From NCBI GenBank assembly GCA_033032175.1, contig CM065322.1:15872001-15936000 (forward strand): a DNA stretch of 64,000 bases. Direction: 5' to 3'. The notes below the pieces were generated by a model. That model did no database searches. It saw nothing but the letters and a program-made list of their open reading frames with translations, and was not told the origin of the DNA. This DNA is from Saturnia japonica (taxonomy: Eukaryota > Arthropoda > Insecta > Lepidoptera > Saturniidae). Shown piece by piece: positions 54,835-64,000 of the stretch (positions within the stretch are counted from its first letter, which is position 1; every line of letters starts with the position of its first letter). A program made the position numbers and the translations under genes.

Positions 54835-55282
54835 AACTTACATTTAAGCTGACCTGTCTTTTACACAGTTCATATCGTTACACATTTACGTAAATACATG
54901 TTATTTTTATTTTTTGTCTGTTAATAAAGGACACTACGAATACGACATTAAATTATTTTTTGTCTGTCTGTATATTAGACTCTCAAAAACAGTCGATTGT
55001 TATAAAATTTTGTACACTGCAAGCTTATGTCATTGCCCAATTGATAGGTAGAAGAATTGTCAATAATTATTTTTTGAAAACATAGAAAAAAAATTTGTTG
55101 GAAATAAATTAATAATTTCAAGCGATTTGTATGACATTTTTTACACGGGAATTATTATGTAATTCCTCAATTGATAGGCTAAATGAATTATCCTTAATAT
55201 GAGTAGAAATAAAATTACGAAACACAAAAATAATTACTGCTTAATAAACGCGTGCGGAACCGCAGCACACCGCTAGTCTACG
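54835..55282 (+). repeat. Interspersed repeat family B
   Basis: TTTTTTGTCTGTCTGTATAT, AAAATTTTGTACACTGC and AACGCGTGCGGAACCGCAGC with CACCGCTAGTC identify it. Confidence 0.7.
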
Positions 55283-55299
55283 TATATAACAAGACAATT

Positions 55300-55475
55300 T
55301 TTAACTAAAACTAATTTCAATGAATTTAAGGAATTCCCTGCTGTTTAGAACTTACAAGCCGAAGGTAAAAATAAAAATAAGTTATTAATCATCTAAATCG
55401 AGTCAAATGGCTGAACATACATTAAAAAAATAAAACATTCTAATTGAGAAATTCCTTCTTTCTTTGAGGTCGGTT
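55300..55475 (-). repeat. Interspersed repeat family D fragment, reverse
   Basis: ACTAATTTCAATGAATTTAA, GGAATTCCCTGCTG and GAGGTCGGTTAAAAATGG match the reversed family D order. Confidence 0.55.
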
Positions 55476-55611
55476 AAAAATGGATATTACTTCATATTAC
55501 TTTATCCAATATTATTCATCGGGCTGTAATGAAACCTAACCGAGTTGTTGACGTTGTTGTGCGCACACCCGCGAAGGCGTCTGAGTTAGTGCAATTATTG
55601 TGTAATAGGTG

Positions 55612-57332
55612 CATTGGCGTAGCTACCGGAGGGCTAGACGGGGACGCCCCGGGGCCCCCAAACTCAGGGGACCCCTCGGACTCTAACTTACAAACTATAA
55701 ATTAAACTAGTGAAAATTTCTCCCACATTCGGAATATAAATAAACCAGATTCCAGGTACGCGACTTTAATAATGGCAACTTATTTGAAAAAATACAGGGG
55801 AATTCCCAAAAAGTCTCGAACATCTTTGTTTGAAACTTGCGGGGAATCCCCTGTATTCTCAATAGTTGTTTTTTTGTTTAACTATTACTTGAAAAACAAT
55901 ATTTTTACTTGAGAAAGGAACACTATTCTTTAGTACATGACACTCCTACCACACTTCTATGAAAGTATTCGTACGAATTTTTGCCGGAAACGGAAGTGTT
56001 TGTCTCGTTTTTACTTTCTAGTGTGGACAAGAGGCAAATAGGCATTAGTCGGAGCATTATAGTATAGGTTTGTTAGTGCCAACTGTCGATCGATATAAAA
56101 TGTTTACCGGTGAGTCCAGGGATTCCCCAACGACGTGACGTTATATCGCTCATACAATTCTACAGTGACATAATTACAAAAAAGCCGAAATTGACATTTT
56201 GGTGTCATAAGTTCCTGTTACAAAATCTATCTATAGAAAAAATATCACAATTGTTTTTACAATAGTTTACCATAGAGGGAGTGAATGCCGTTAGGGAATT
56301 GGCTTAAATTTGCTAAATATACATTAATTGAAAACTTTTAAATATTTGAAAAATTACGTATACGTAATTACGCCTTTGTCCTATTGGATGAGCGATATAT
56401 CAATTATGTTTCTTGTTGATTGTGACTTAATAAGTTTGCAAACATAAGAAAACATAAATAATGGATAAAAAGAAGAAACCTAGCCAGGAAAGAGAAGATA
56501 CTAGACAAAAATTACCGAAAATTGACACATTTCTTAGTCAGCCGTCTACAAGCAGTTTTAGCCCAAATATATTGGACAATGCGATTGTGTCTACAGTAGT
56601 GCAAGATGAGAAGCCTACTGAAGAAGATCTGATAATTATTGCAGTTAAAGGTACTGCCATCAGGGAGGATGTCGCTGATCACAGCAACGACGACAATGTC
56701 TACGTGGCACAGGTAACAGCAGAAAAACCAACGATCTCGTCAGTTTTCGATACATACGACTTGGGAAATTTTACGAACATTCTGTTCTTAAAGAAACCTT
56801 TTCCAAAAAACTCCCACCAGGACAACAGGTGTTTTTAAATTCGTACTACTTTTCAACTTGTAAATATGGACCAGTTCATCGTTTTTTGGTGCGTTATTCT
56901 AAAATACTAGATGCTGCCTATTGCCGACCCTGCTGGCTATTTGCTTCGCAAAGGAATAATGTATGGTGTAAGGGCATTCGGGACTGGAAACATTCATCAG
57001 AACGAACAAAACAACACAGTTTCTCGAGCGGTCATGCGGAAGCACGTGCTGTGTATGAACTTTGGAAAAAAAGTGATACAAATATCGATAAGGGACTTGA
57101 AAATTAAATTCGTAAAGAATCGTCATTTTCAAAAATGGTTCTTCAAAGATTATTCGATGTCATACTTACCTCAGCAAAGACTTATTTTTTACGACTAATC
57201 TGGACTACGACAAATCTGGAGTACATCGAATTCAGAAAACGACGAATACGGAACAAACGATTTTAAATAGTTTACTTGGGGCCCTAGTTTATTTTTTGCC
57301 CCAGGGCTTTTGGTTACCTAGTTACGTCTTTT
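55612..57332 (+). mobile_element. Internally deleted hAT-like element
   Basis: The left end CATTGGCGTAGCTACCGG and the right end (reverse complement GACGTAACTAGGTAACC) have the sequence style of hAT termini, followed by GC-rich subterminal GGGGCCC motifs on both sides. The flanking 8-mers AATAGGTG (55604-55611) and TATAGGTG (57333-57340) match at 7 of 8, consistent with an old 8-bp target duplication. Inside is only the N-terminal part of a transposase. Confidence 0.7.
56461..57266 (+). pseudogene. hAT transposase remnant (TTF/ZMYM-like zinc finger part)
   Basis: From ATG at 56461 a lysine-rich start (MDKKKKPSQERED) runs into a TTF-type zinc finger: FPKNSHQDNRCF, then, after a frameshift near 56829, SYYFSTCKYGPVHRFLVRYS, CRPCWLFA and DWKHSSERTKQH. 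A TAA at 57105-57107 interrupts the frame, which resumes as IRKESSFSKMVLQRLFDVIL. The catalytic RNase-H-like domain and C-terminal dimerisation region are missing. Proteins of this kind (ZMYM1-like hAT transposases) are usually 700-900 residues. Not functional as a transposase. Confidence 0.75.
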
Positions 57333-57776
57333 TATAGGTGGCGCGTGAGTCGTTTCATTTTCGAAGATAACGGGAACGATGTCGCGGGATAAAGCTAATT
57401 AGCCTGTCCTCTAACGGTTTCAATAGGATTTAGGATGTTCAAATTTTACACGGCGCCGCGGCGCGCGATTAGTCAAGTCACGTAGAAATATCACATTAGA
57501 AAGCATTTATTTATAGGTTGCAAAACAAGATATTTTGTTACATAGGCAAAGGTGAATTTCTATAAGCTTCATCAGCTCCGTTTGAATCTAATTTGAAATT
57601 ATTAAGTCTAATAAAAGATCCCAAAATAGTTAAAAACCGCCTAAATATGCAAATCATGCGAATTCTTGAATTATTATTTTTTCGATATTTTTACGTTAAA
57701 TGTTGATAGATCTACTAGATATGATAATTTAAACAAGTTTTATATTTGATATGAAATTTCACTCAGAGATATCAGA

Positions 57777-57811
57777 TTCCTCAGGCAGATATCACTAATC
57801 TGCCTGAGGAA
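57777..57811. other. Perfect 14-bp-arm hairpin
   Basis: TTCCTCAGGCAGAT, a 7-base loop ATCACTA, then ATCTGCCTGAGGAA. It lies 445 bases right of the hAT remnant. Too short for a typical miRNA precursor. Confidence 0.75.
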
Positions 57812-57884
57812 AGAAGAATGAGTGGTTTAACTAGAATGGATAAGATTAAGAATGAGTAATCAAACACTACTCAAAATCAAAAAT

Positions 57885-58590
57885 CAAAGATCTTTTATTC
57901 AATTTAGGCCCCAAGAAGGCATTTTGAATGTCAAAACACTGCCACCGGTTCGGAAAACATCCCAGTCATCGAGAAGAACCGGCAAGAAACTCGATCGAGT
58001 TGATAACAAGATATTATCTTTTTTAAACTGTTTTTACAGTATTTAATTATATACAGTTATAATCATTTTCAGTAGATGTACAGAGAAGGAATCACATCCA
58101 GACATCACCATCATTCACGTAATCAGCCACCCTAAAATACCCCTTCGTCAATAAATCCAGCTTAACATGATTCTTGAACTTATTATCCGGCAAATCGCTA
58201 ATGTGCTTAGGAAGTTTATTGTAGAACCTAACACAATTACCTATTATAAAAAACTTATTTCTTTTACCAAGTCAAAAAAAAAAAAACAAAATGACTATTT
58301 TATATTTGATTTCTAGTAGGTATTAAAATTGTGCATGTTAGTTACGAGTTTTAAATTATCTTCATTTTTCCTAACATACATTATATTTTCCAAGATGTAT
58401 TGGGAAAGCAAAGTTAAGATACTAAATTCTTGAAATTTATTCCTCAATGATTCGCGTGGTCCCATATCATAAATTGCTCGAACTGCCCGTTTTTTGTAAT
58501 ATAAATATGGTATCTACCTCAGCTACTGAACTGCATAGTAAAATACCGTAGGTCATTAATACTTCCACTAAGCGAAGTAGTAGCGCGGTA
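57885..58590 (-). pseudogene. 3' end of a decayed non-LTR retrotransposon
   Basis: On the minus strand, across several frames, the C-terminal region after a CR1/Jockey-type reverse transcriptase is readable: FILQKTGSS, DMGP-like YGTTRIIEE.., FYNKLPKHISDLPDNKFKNH and VADYVNDGDVWM, ending near 58085. Stops and frameshifts are frequent. The block 57890-58010 (AATTTAGGCCCCAAGAAGG.., CCACCGGTTCGGAAAAC) follows and recurs in fragments at 14415 and 21930-22470. It may belong to the 3' untranslated part. Confidence 0.65.
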
Positions 58591-58604
58591 TATTTATACA
58601 AATA

Positions 58605-59138
58605 AATAAAACTGAAGTGTCTGTGTATAATGTCAAAGCAACAGCTTTTCACCGAATGAATATGTGAAAAAAATCTATACACAGTACATAATTTATTTTT
58701 TTGTCTTTCTGTTTGGTTCTGGTAATCTCCAAAACGGTTGTATCGATTATGACGGGACTTTCACTGCCAGATAGCTGATGTTACATGAAGTAACATAAAG
58801 CAGTATGTATTAAATTAAAATTAATTGGATAAAAAGATGATTTTGGGGCGATTGAACGGCTTGATTTGATATTATCTCTTATGGTTTACTCAGCGTAAGC
58901 TATTTAACCGCCCGAAACGTTTATTTTATTTGCACGGAACGTTATAAATAAAAGTAGTAAGTTAAATCGGTCCAACCGTTCGGAGATTATCCGGAACAAA
59001 CAGGCAGAAAGGCAAAAATTTAAAAAAAATGCTTTTTGTTATAGATGCCTTAATTATATAATTTTATATGCATTTAGTAAAAAGCTGTTATTTTGACATT
59101 ACAAACAGACACTTCAATCTTATTAATTGTATAGATAA
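58605..59138. repeat. Two family A fragments in opposite orientation
   Basis: 58605-58800 is reverse (AAAACTGAAGTGTCTGTG .. TTTGACGGGACTTTC-like) and 58870-59138 is forward (GTTTACTCAGCGTAAGC .. ATTAATTGTATAGAT). Both fragments carry the tail on the outside. Confidence 0.7.
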
Positions 59139-59149
59139 AAGATGATACA

Positions 59150-59375
59150 ACGAGATACGGTGAAGGTGATGACAAAGAGATGACGCGACGGCGACGGCGA
59201 CAGTGTATCCGTGAAGGTTCATTTCGCGAAGGAACCCGATGCGATGCCGCGATGGTGTCAGTGTGTGCGTCGGCCGAGCGGCCTCACTCGGAAGTCAACC
59301 GGTCCCATCCGGGGCGACCGTTACTCGGCCCACGCGCCCTCGTCATTGGACAGGGTTGTCACACCAACAAATAAC
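59150..59375. other. GC-rich patch
   Basis: A CpG-rich segment with GACGGCGACGGCGACAGTG and GGTCCCATCCGGGGCG. Both short plus-strand frames are arginine-rich and unrecognised. It could be an untranslated exon or promoter; no splice pair convinces me. Confidence 0.3.
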
Positions 59376-59971
59376 GTACATCTATTTGTTTGATCACTGT
59401 CAAGTACCGTAACATAATGGTAGTAGCCCTATTATTTAGCCAAGAGATCGGAGATTCGAAACTCGTACGGGTATCTGTACGTAGAGGGAACAACTGAAAG
59501 AGTAAGGATTACACTTTTACTACGAGCTGAAAGAGCGACATACACAAAATTTAAAGAGCAAAAGTGAAAGAGCTATGTATTTTATGTCTCTATCGCTATA
59601 ACCACTTATTCAGTGCTAAAAGATGTCTCAAAAAAGTCCAGGTTGAGAGTGTTTTATCGTGGTTTTTATCTAAGATGTTTTAATAAGTGTGGATGAGTAA
59701 AAAAGTCCGGTAATTGCCTGACATTCCTTGAGTCACGTATCACGGTCACGGTTGCAGATAAATACAACTCTAAATATATATTAATTTCGTTCTAACAACA
59801 GAAATAACATATACTTTTAATATCTTTCATATTCTTTCCCTTTTATGCTTACTATAAACTGAAAGCATTATTTATAGTTTGTATGTATAGTTTGAATTAC
59901 GCTGTTTTAGTGCAATGATGTTGGCGTATAGCGCGTCTATATATAAAACGTCATTGGTTTTTATGGATACA
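59376..59971. other. Non-coding stretch with a family G-like phrase
   Basis: CATAATGGTAGTAGCCCTAT and AAGAGATCGGAGATTCGAAA at 59414-59465 resemble the SINE family G head. Nothing else is recognised. Confidence 0.45.
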
Positions 59972-60472
59972 CTAGCTGTGCCCGTGGCTTCGCTCACGTG
60001 GACTACAGAATGCCCGCGCGAATCTTGCTCCCTCGCTCCTGGCTACTTTAAAGACAAAAATGCTTATTGTGGGTGTTTCTTATAAGATAGATGTATACTC
60101 TCCCACACTTTTTTGTAGGTATCTTTTAATGTCTACAATTGTTTGGTACATTAATTTACTATATATCTTATTGTTTACTCAGCATAGCCATTTAAGCGCC
60201 CGAATTGATTCACCATGATCAATTTTTTTTCTTTTGTAAAATAAAAGTAACCTAAGTTATTTCCTATAAATTCAGCTATCTATCAGTGAAAGTTCCGTCA
60301 AAATCGGTCCAACCGTTTTGGAGATTACCCGGAACAGACAGACAGACAGACAAAAATTTTAAAAATGGGCTTTTTCTTATTGGTATCGTATATACTTTCA
60401 TATGCATTTAGTAAAAATGTGTTATTTTGATATTACGAACAGATATTTCAATTTTATTAATTGTATAGATTT
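59972..60472 (+). repeat. Interspersed repeat family A, near full length
   Basis: ACTAGCTGTGCCCGTGGCTT opens and ATTAATTGTATAGAT closes the copy. A CAGA tetranucleotide run (GACAGACAGACAGAC) lies near 60338. Confidence 0.8.
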
Positions 60473-60689
60473 TATGGCATATCTGACATTGTACAGTGTT
60501 TTGTGTGTACGGTACTTTGCGTGCATGCGTAATTATTTTGCATATGATAATTTTGAAGAAACTGAATACCTAACATGATAACACTAATCTAAAATATTAT
60601 AATAATCTATCTCACACCCGGTTACACGATTTATCATTGAGTTATGAGAATGAACTTCTCTGTCTAGGTTTTTTTTTTGTTATATGATT

Positions 60690-61005
60690 TGCGTTGTGGC
60701 CACAATCTCACCTGATCATAGTAAGTGACGATGTGGCTTTAATGGTAATACGCTAAGCCCAGTGGAAGGCTGGTTCTCAAGTGCAGCTGCCGGAATACAC
60801 CAATAAGTTCTTAGCGACAGATATTCAACTCGAAGATGGTAGCTAGCCAAGCGGGCATTAGAAAAATCCCTACCACCATGCCATGGTTACATCATGATGT
60901 TTTCTTTCACCAAAAGCTCACGGTCATTGCAGGGATTCCAACTCACGTCGATAAACGTGGTGTCCGTACACGCTACCAAATGAGTCATCATTGCTTCAAA
61001 CATTT
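60690..61005 (-). repeat. SINE family E, near full length, reverse
   Basis: GGCCACAATCTCACCTGATC, GAAGGCTGGTTCTCAAGTG, GGTAGCTAGCCAAGCGGGC and CACGCTACCAAATGAGTCAT follow the reverse family order. Confidence 0.75.
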
Positions 61006-62478
61006 CTATACGATGAACAATGTTGGTAGTGTCAACATGAAAATGTAACATCAAAATTATTATTTATTACCTGGAGTATATTTTTTTAAAAACCCGATCT
61101 AAGCCCAGATAACTAGCGCTCGGATTTTTTAATAATATTATCTAGAATCCGAAGGTATAAAATTCAGTTTTTAATCTTTAAACTAAGATTTAAACTTAGT
61201 GTGGCAGTTTGTTCCTGCAGCTGGATTAGAAAGACTTTTATTTCTAGTCTCTTGATCGCGATCATCATATACCAAATGTAAAACCCGCCGTATTAGCACG
61301 CTTAGGCATGTCGCATTCCTGGATCGGCAGATGTATATCCATTTATCAAGAGAGGTGGTAGGAATAAGCAATAAGCATTTTTGTTTTTAAAATAGCCTGG
61401 AGCGAGGGAGTAAGATTCGTGCGGGCATTCTGTAGTCTACGTGAGCGAAACCACGGGCACAGTTAGTACGTATATAAAATAATACAAGGAATTAGCAATT
61501 TTTTTAAATACAACTCGCATAAAATCCGCGTGACGATCAGCTGCTACCACAACCTATGGTCGCTTGATGCTCTACCTTGAGTGGTAGTTCCAGAGTTTAG
61601 CGCTTTGAAACGAACAACAACCTCATGAGCTTTATAATATGACTATATATCACAAAGCAGTGAAGATGCTGGCATTTAAAAAACTAATTCCTACTTCATT
61701 TAAATTTAAGTGGCCAACCCTAATGTAAAACAGCGTGGAACGAAAACTATACTCGCAGTGGTAAACTTCGCTAAACCCATAGAATTATGAATCCGGCGTG
61801 TTAGAGTAGAGCGGACTTTATTACTCTATGACTAAACCTGAGGAGGTATTTGATAATTTTGATCAAATGGACTTACAAAGAGATAGAGAGAATACACTTT
61901 TCAACAGGTATTTACTTATTAGACAACTAAATAGTTGTGGTAGATAAATGGTTAAATAACCATTTTGATTTTCATTAGGAAAAATATTACAAAAAAAAGT
62001 AAATTTACATATAGTCTAAAGATACGGATGCAAGATTACTACGTTTATTGAGTTTTGTGAATGGGGGGTTTTGCCGAAATGCCTATCACAATGGGGCTGC
62101 TAGTAAATTGAATTTAAATAATAGTCATCGTTTTTTTTTTCGAAAAAATTTTATTCGCTTCTTTTTAAAATAAATTTTAATCAACTTCAAAGCAATATAT
62201 GTAAAGAACTTGGAAAGTTTTGGATGGTGTTGCGCACGTGGCCAACAGAATCGAAATGGTCGAATCCGTACGCATATAATACTTTGTTACATTAATACGT
62301 CCATGACGTATGTATATTAGTTATTTATATATTAAATAAAAGTTAATAACAAAGAATACCTCTGCTTATGTAGAAGTGACCGTAAATAGGAGCTGCTGAA
62401 AGGGATTTAGCGCAGTACATCGCTCTTCAGACGACGATGGCACCTCGGTAAAAATATATTCCCCCATTCATGATTATA
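61006..62478. other. Mostly non-coding; small repeat fragments
   Basis: A 62-codon minus-strand frame at 61183-61371 (SLDKWIYICRSRNATCLSVL) is unrecognised and may belong to a repeat. 61370-61470 is a reverse family A head. 61510-61600 resembles family H and 61590-61650 the repeat split by the THAP element. Nothing is recognised from 61660 to 62478. Confidence 0.5.
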
Positions 62479-63783
62479 CAAGGTGTCCAGAAAGGGTATC
62501 GGGTATTTGTTTTCGCGCCATATTCGAAACGGGGCGTCTAAAGGGTGCGAGGAGGGGTTCGTGGCGTCCGCCATTTTGTGGAGTTTTAGTCACGATGGAA
62601 CAGTACTCGGGGACGCATCGCGCATTTTGCGTATGAGCGTATTATCGTAATGGTGATTCAATAGTGACTGCTCAACGTCTCTATCGTGCGGAATATCGTA
62701 CACGCCACGCGCCAAGTGACGATAGCATTAGGAAATGGATCAGGATGTTCGAGAATACAGGTGCGACAGTTAAAATTCAAAACTCTGATCGTCCTCGTTC
62801 AGTTCGCGATGAAGAAACAATTGAAGAAGTTGAGGCGTCGGTTCGTCAAAATCCGTCTTTATCCATCCGAAAGCGAAGCCAAACGTTGAACATCAAGAAA
62901 TCGTCTTTACATTCGATTTTAAAGAAAGACTTACATCTAAAAGCCTATAAAATTCAATTGGTTCAAGAATTGAAGGATACGGACTATGCTAATCGACTGA
63001 ATTTTGCGAACGAAATGCTGCAGCGATTTAACAACTTTAACAACATACTGTTCAGTGACGAAGCAAATTTTCACCTGAATGGTCATGTTAATAACCAGAA
63101 TTGTCGGTACTGGGCAGTGGAGAATCCGAGACGAAAGCATGAACGACCCCTGCATAGCCCAAAGGTCGTTGTTTGGGCCGCTATGTCTGCTAAAGGCATA
63201 ATTGGTCCTTATTTTCATGAAGATCAATGAGGCCGAGCAATTAATGTGAATAGTGACAGTTATTGCGATATGTTGCGAAATTTTTTGGTCCCAGAGTTGC
63301 AGGAGTTTGCAGGTTTCAACTCAAGAACGTGGTTCCAGCAAGATGGGGCCACTTGCCATACCTCAAATGACTCAATGGAAGTTGTTAACGAATTATTCCC
63401 TAATAAAGTCATTTCGCGAAGGGGTAACATCAACTGGCCTCCCAGAAGCCCCGACCTTAGCCCGCTTGACTATTTTGCATGGGGATACCTTAAAAGTAAG
63501 GTTTATCAAAACAATCCGACGAATCTAACCCAGTTAAAGCAAAACATATCAGGTCAGAAATGGCAGCAATATCGAAAGCTATGTGTCAACGTGTTATCGC
63601 CAATCTTCGTTTCCGTTTAGAAGAGTGCCAGCAACGTAACGGTCATCATTTGGATAACATCATCTTTTCCAAATAATTCTCCAATTCATATGCTAATAAT
63701 AAACAATAAACTTTTTTATTGCATACAAATAATTTTTGTTTCATTGAACTTACAAATACCCGATACCCTTTCTGGACACCTTG
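62479..63783 (+). mobile_element. DD41D mariner-like element with perfect 32-bp TIRs
   Basis: The element is 1,305 bp, with TA at 62477-62478 and 63784-63785. The ends are perfect 32-bp inverted repeats starting CAAGGTGTCCAGAAAGGG (62479-62510 and 63752-63783). Inside is a transposase gene broken by two stops and a frameshift. Confidence 0.92.
62595..63676 (+). pseudogene. DD41D (rosa-like) transposase, broken
   Basis: Read from ATG at 62595 it would be about 360 residues. Breaks are an in-frame TGA after 13 codons, a second TGA at 63228-63230 after YFHEDQ, and a frameshift near 63550. The frame is then clean to TAA at 63674-63676. Catalytic aspartates are visible in FSDEANFHLNG, WFQQDGATCHT and RSPDLSPLDYFAWG, with 41 residues between the second and third, which is the DD41D signature. 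The N-terminal helix-turn-helix region (DDSIRKWIRMFENTG) is also present. Both stops are TGA, as CGA would become by C-to-T change; that origin is inference. Confidence 0.88.
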
Positions 63784-64000
63784 TATATAAAAATGAGATT
63801 TTAATTAAAAACTCGAGGAACGTAGTAATGTTCAGCCGGATCTCGTACTATTAAGTATTTGAAAAGTATTTTCTTGAATAATTTGCATTGGCAGTTTGTA
63901 ATATTAAAATTAAAATAAAACATAAAGCGATTTGATTACTAAAACAAACATACAAATATAAAGAATATGTTAATTTTAAATTCCATGAGTAGTGTTTTTC
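63784..64000. other. Right edge, nothing recognised
   Basis: AT-rich sequence with no exon or repeat match. Confidence 0.4.

Noticed and set aside
59180..59393. Overlapping arginine-rich plus-strand frames
   Set aside because: GC-rich composition alone keeps several frames open; no domain or convincing splice sites.

Overview
This window looks like a piece of a moth or butterfly (Lepidoptera) nuclear genome. It is AT-rich, almost without long open reading frames, and packed with interspersed repeats. There are tRNA-derived SINEs, several 250-800 bp repeat families that recur in both orientations, non-LTR retrotransposon fragments, and DNA transposons of the cecropia-type mariner, DD41D mariner-like and hAT groups. 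Exons are short, with GT..AG introns. The assignment rests on repeat style, mariner type and gene structure read by eye; no search was run.

Layout. 1-3258: a 94-bp minisatellite array carrying an open, full-length mariner. 5284-11350 (+): the last four visible exons of a microcephalin (MCPH1)-like gene, encoding two BRCT domains, with repeats in its introns. 11.4-24.4 kb: intergenic repeats, a decayed non-LTR retrotransposon (about 15.9-17.2 kb) broken by a SINE, and several hairpins. 24457-26286: the most unusual object, a 1,830-bp element with 30-bp terminal inverted repeats, a perfect 8-bp target duplication and a single spliced minus-strand gene for a THAP plus coiled-coil protein without a catalytic domain. 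It sits inside an older interspersed repeat. 26.3-36.1 kb: SINEs, MITEs and a fold-back element. 36297-36479 (+): a possible first coding exon of a single-pass membrane protein. About 38.9-39.6 kb: a GC-rich island that could be a promoter and noncoding first exon on the minus strand. 39.6-55.5 kb: repeats, a cluster of CCTGGTAC motifs, and a TIR-bounded unit that may hold a solo LTR. 55612-57332: a hAT remnant. 58.1-58.6 kb: the 3' end of a non-LTR element. 62479-63783: a DD41D element with perfect 32-bp inverted repeats and a broken transposase.

Host genes supported: the MCPH1-like gene (strong), the 36.3-kb membrane exon (weak) and the 39-kb promoter (weak). The THAP gene is carried by a transposon-like unit; by analogy with internally deleted P elements such as KP, it could act as a DNA-binding repressor rather than a transposase. 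Everything else is mobile or repetitive DNA at different stages of decay.
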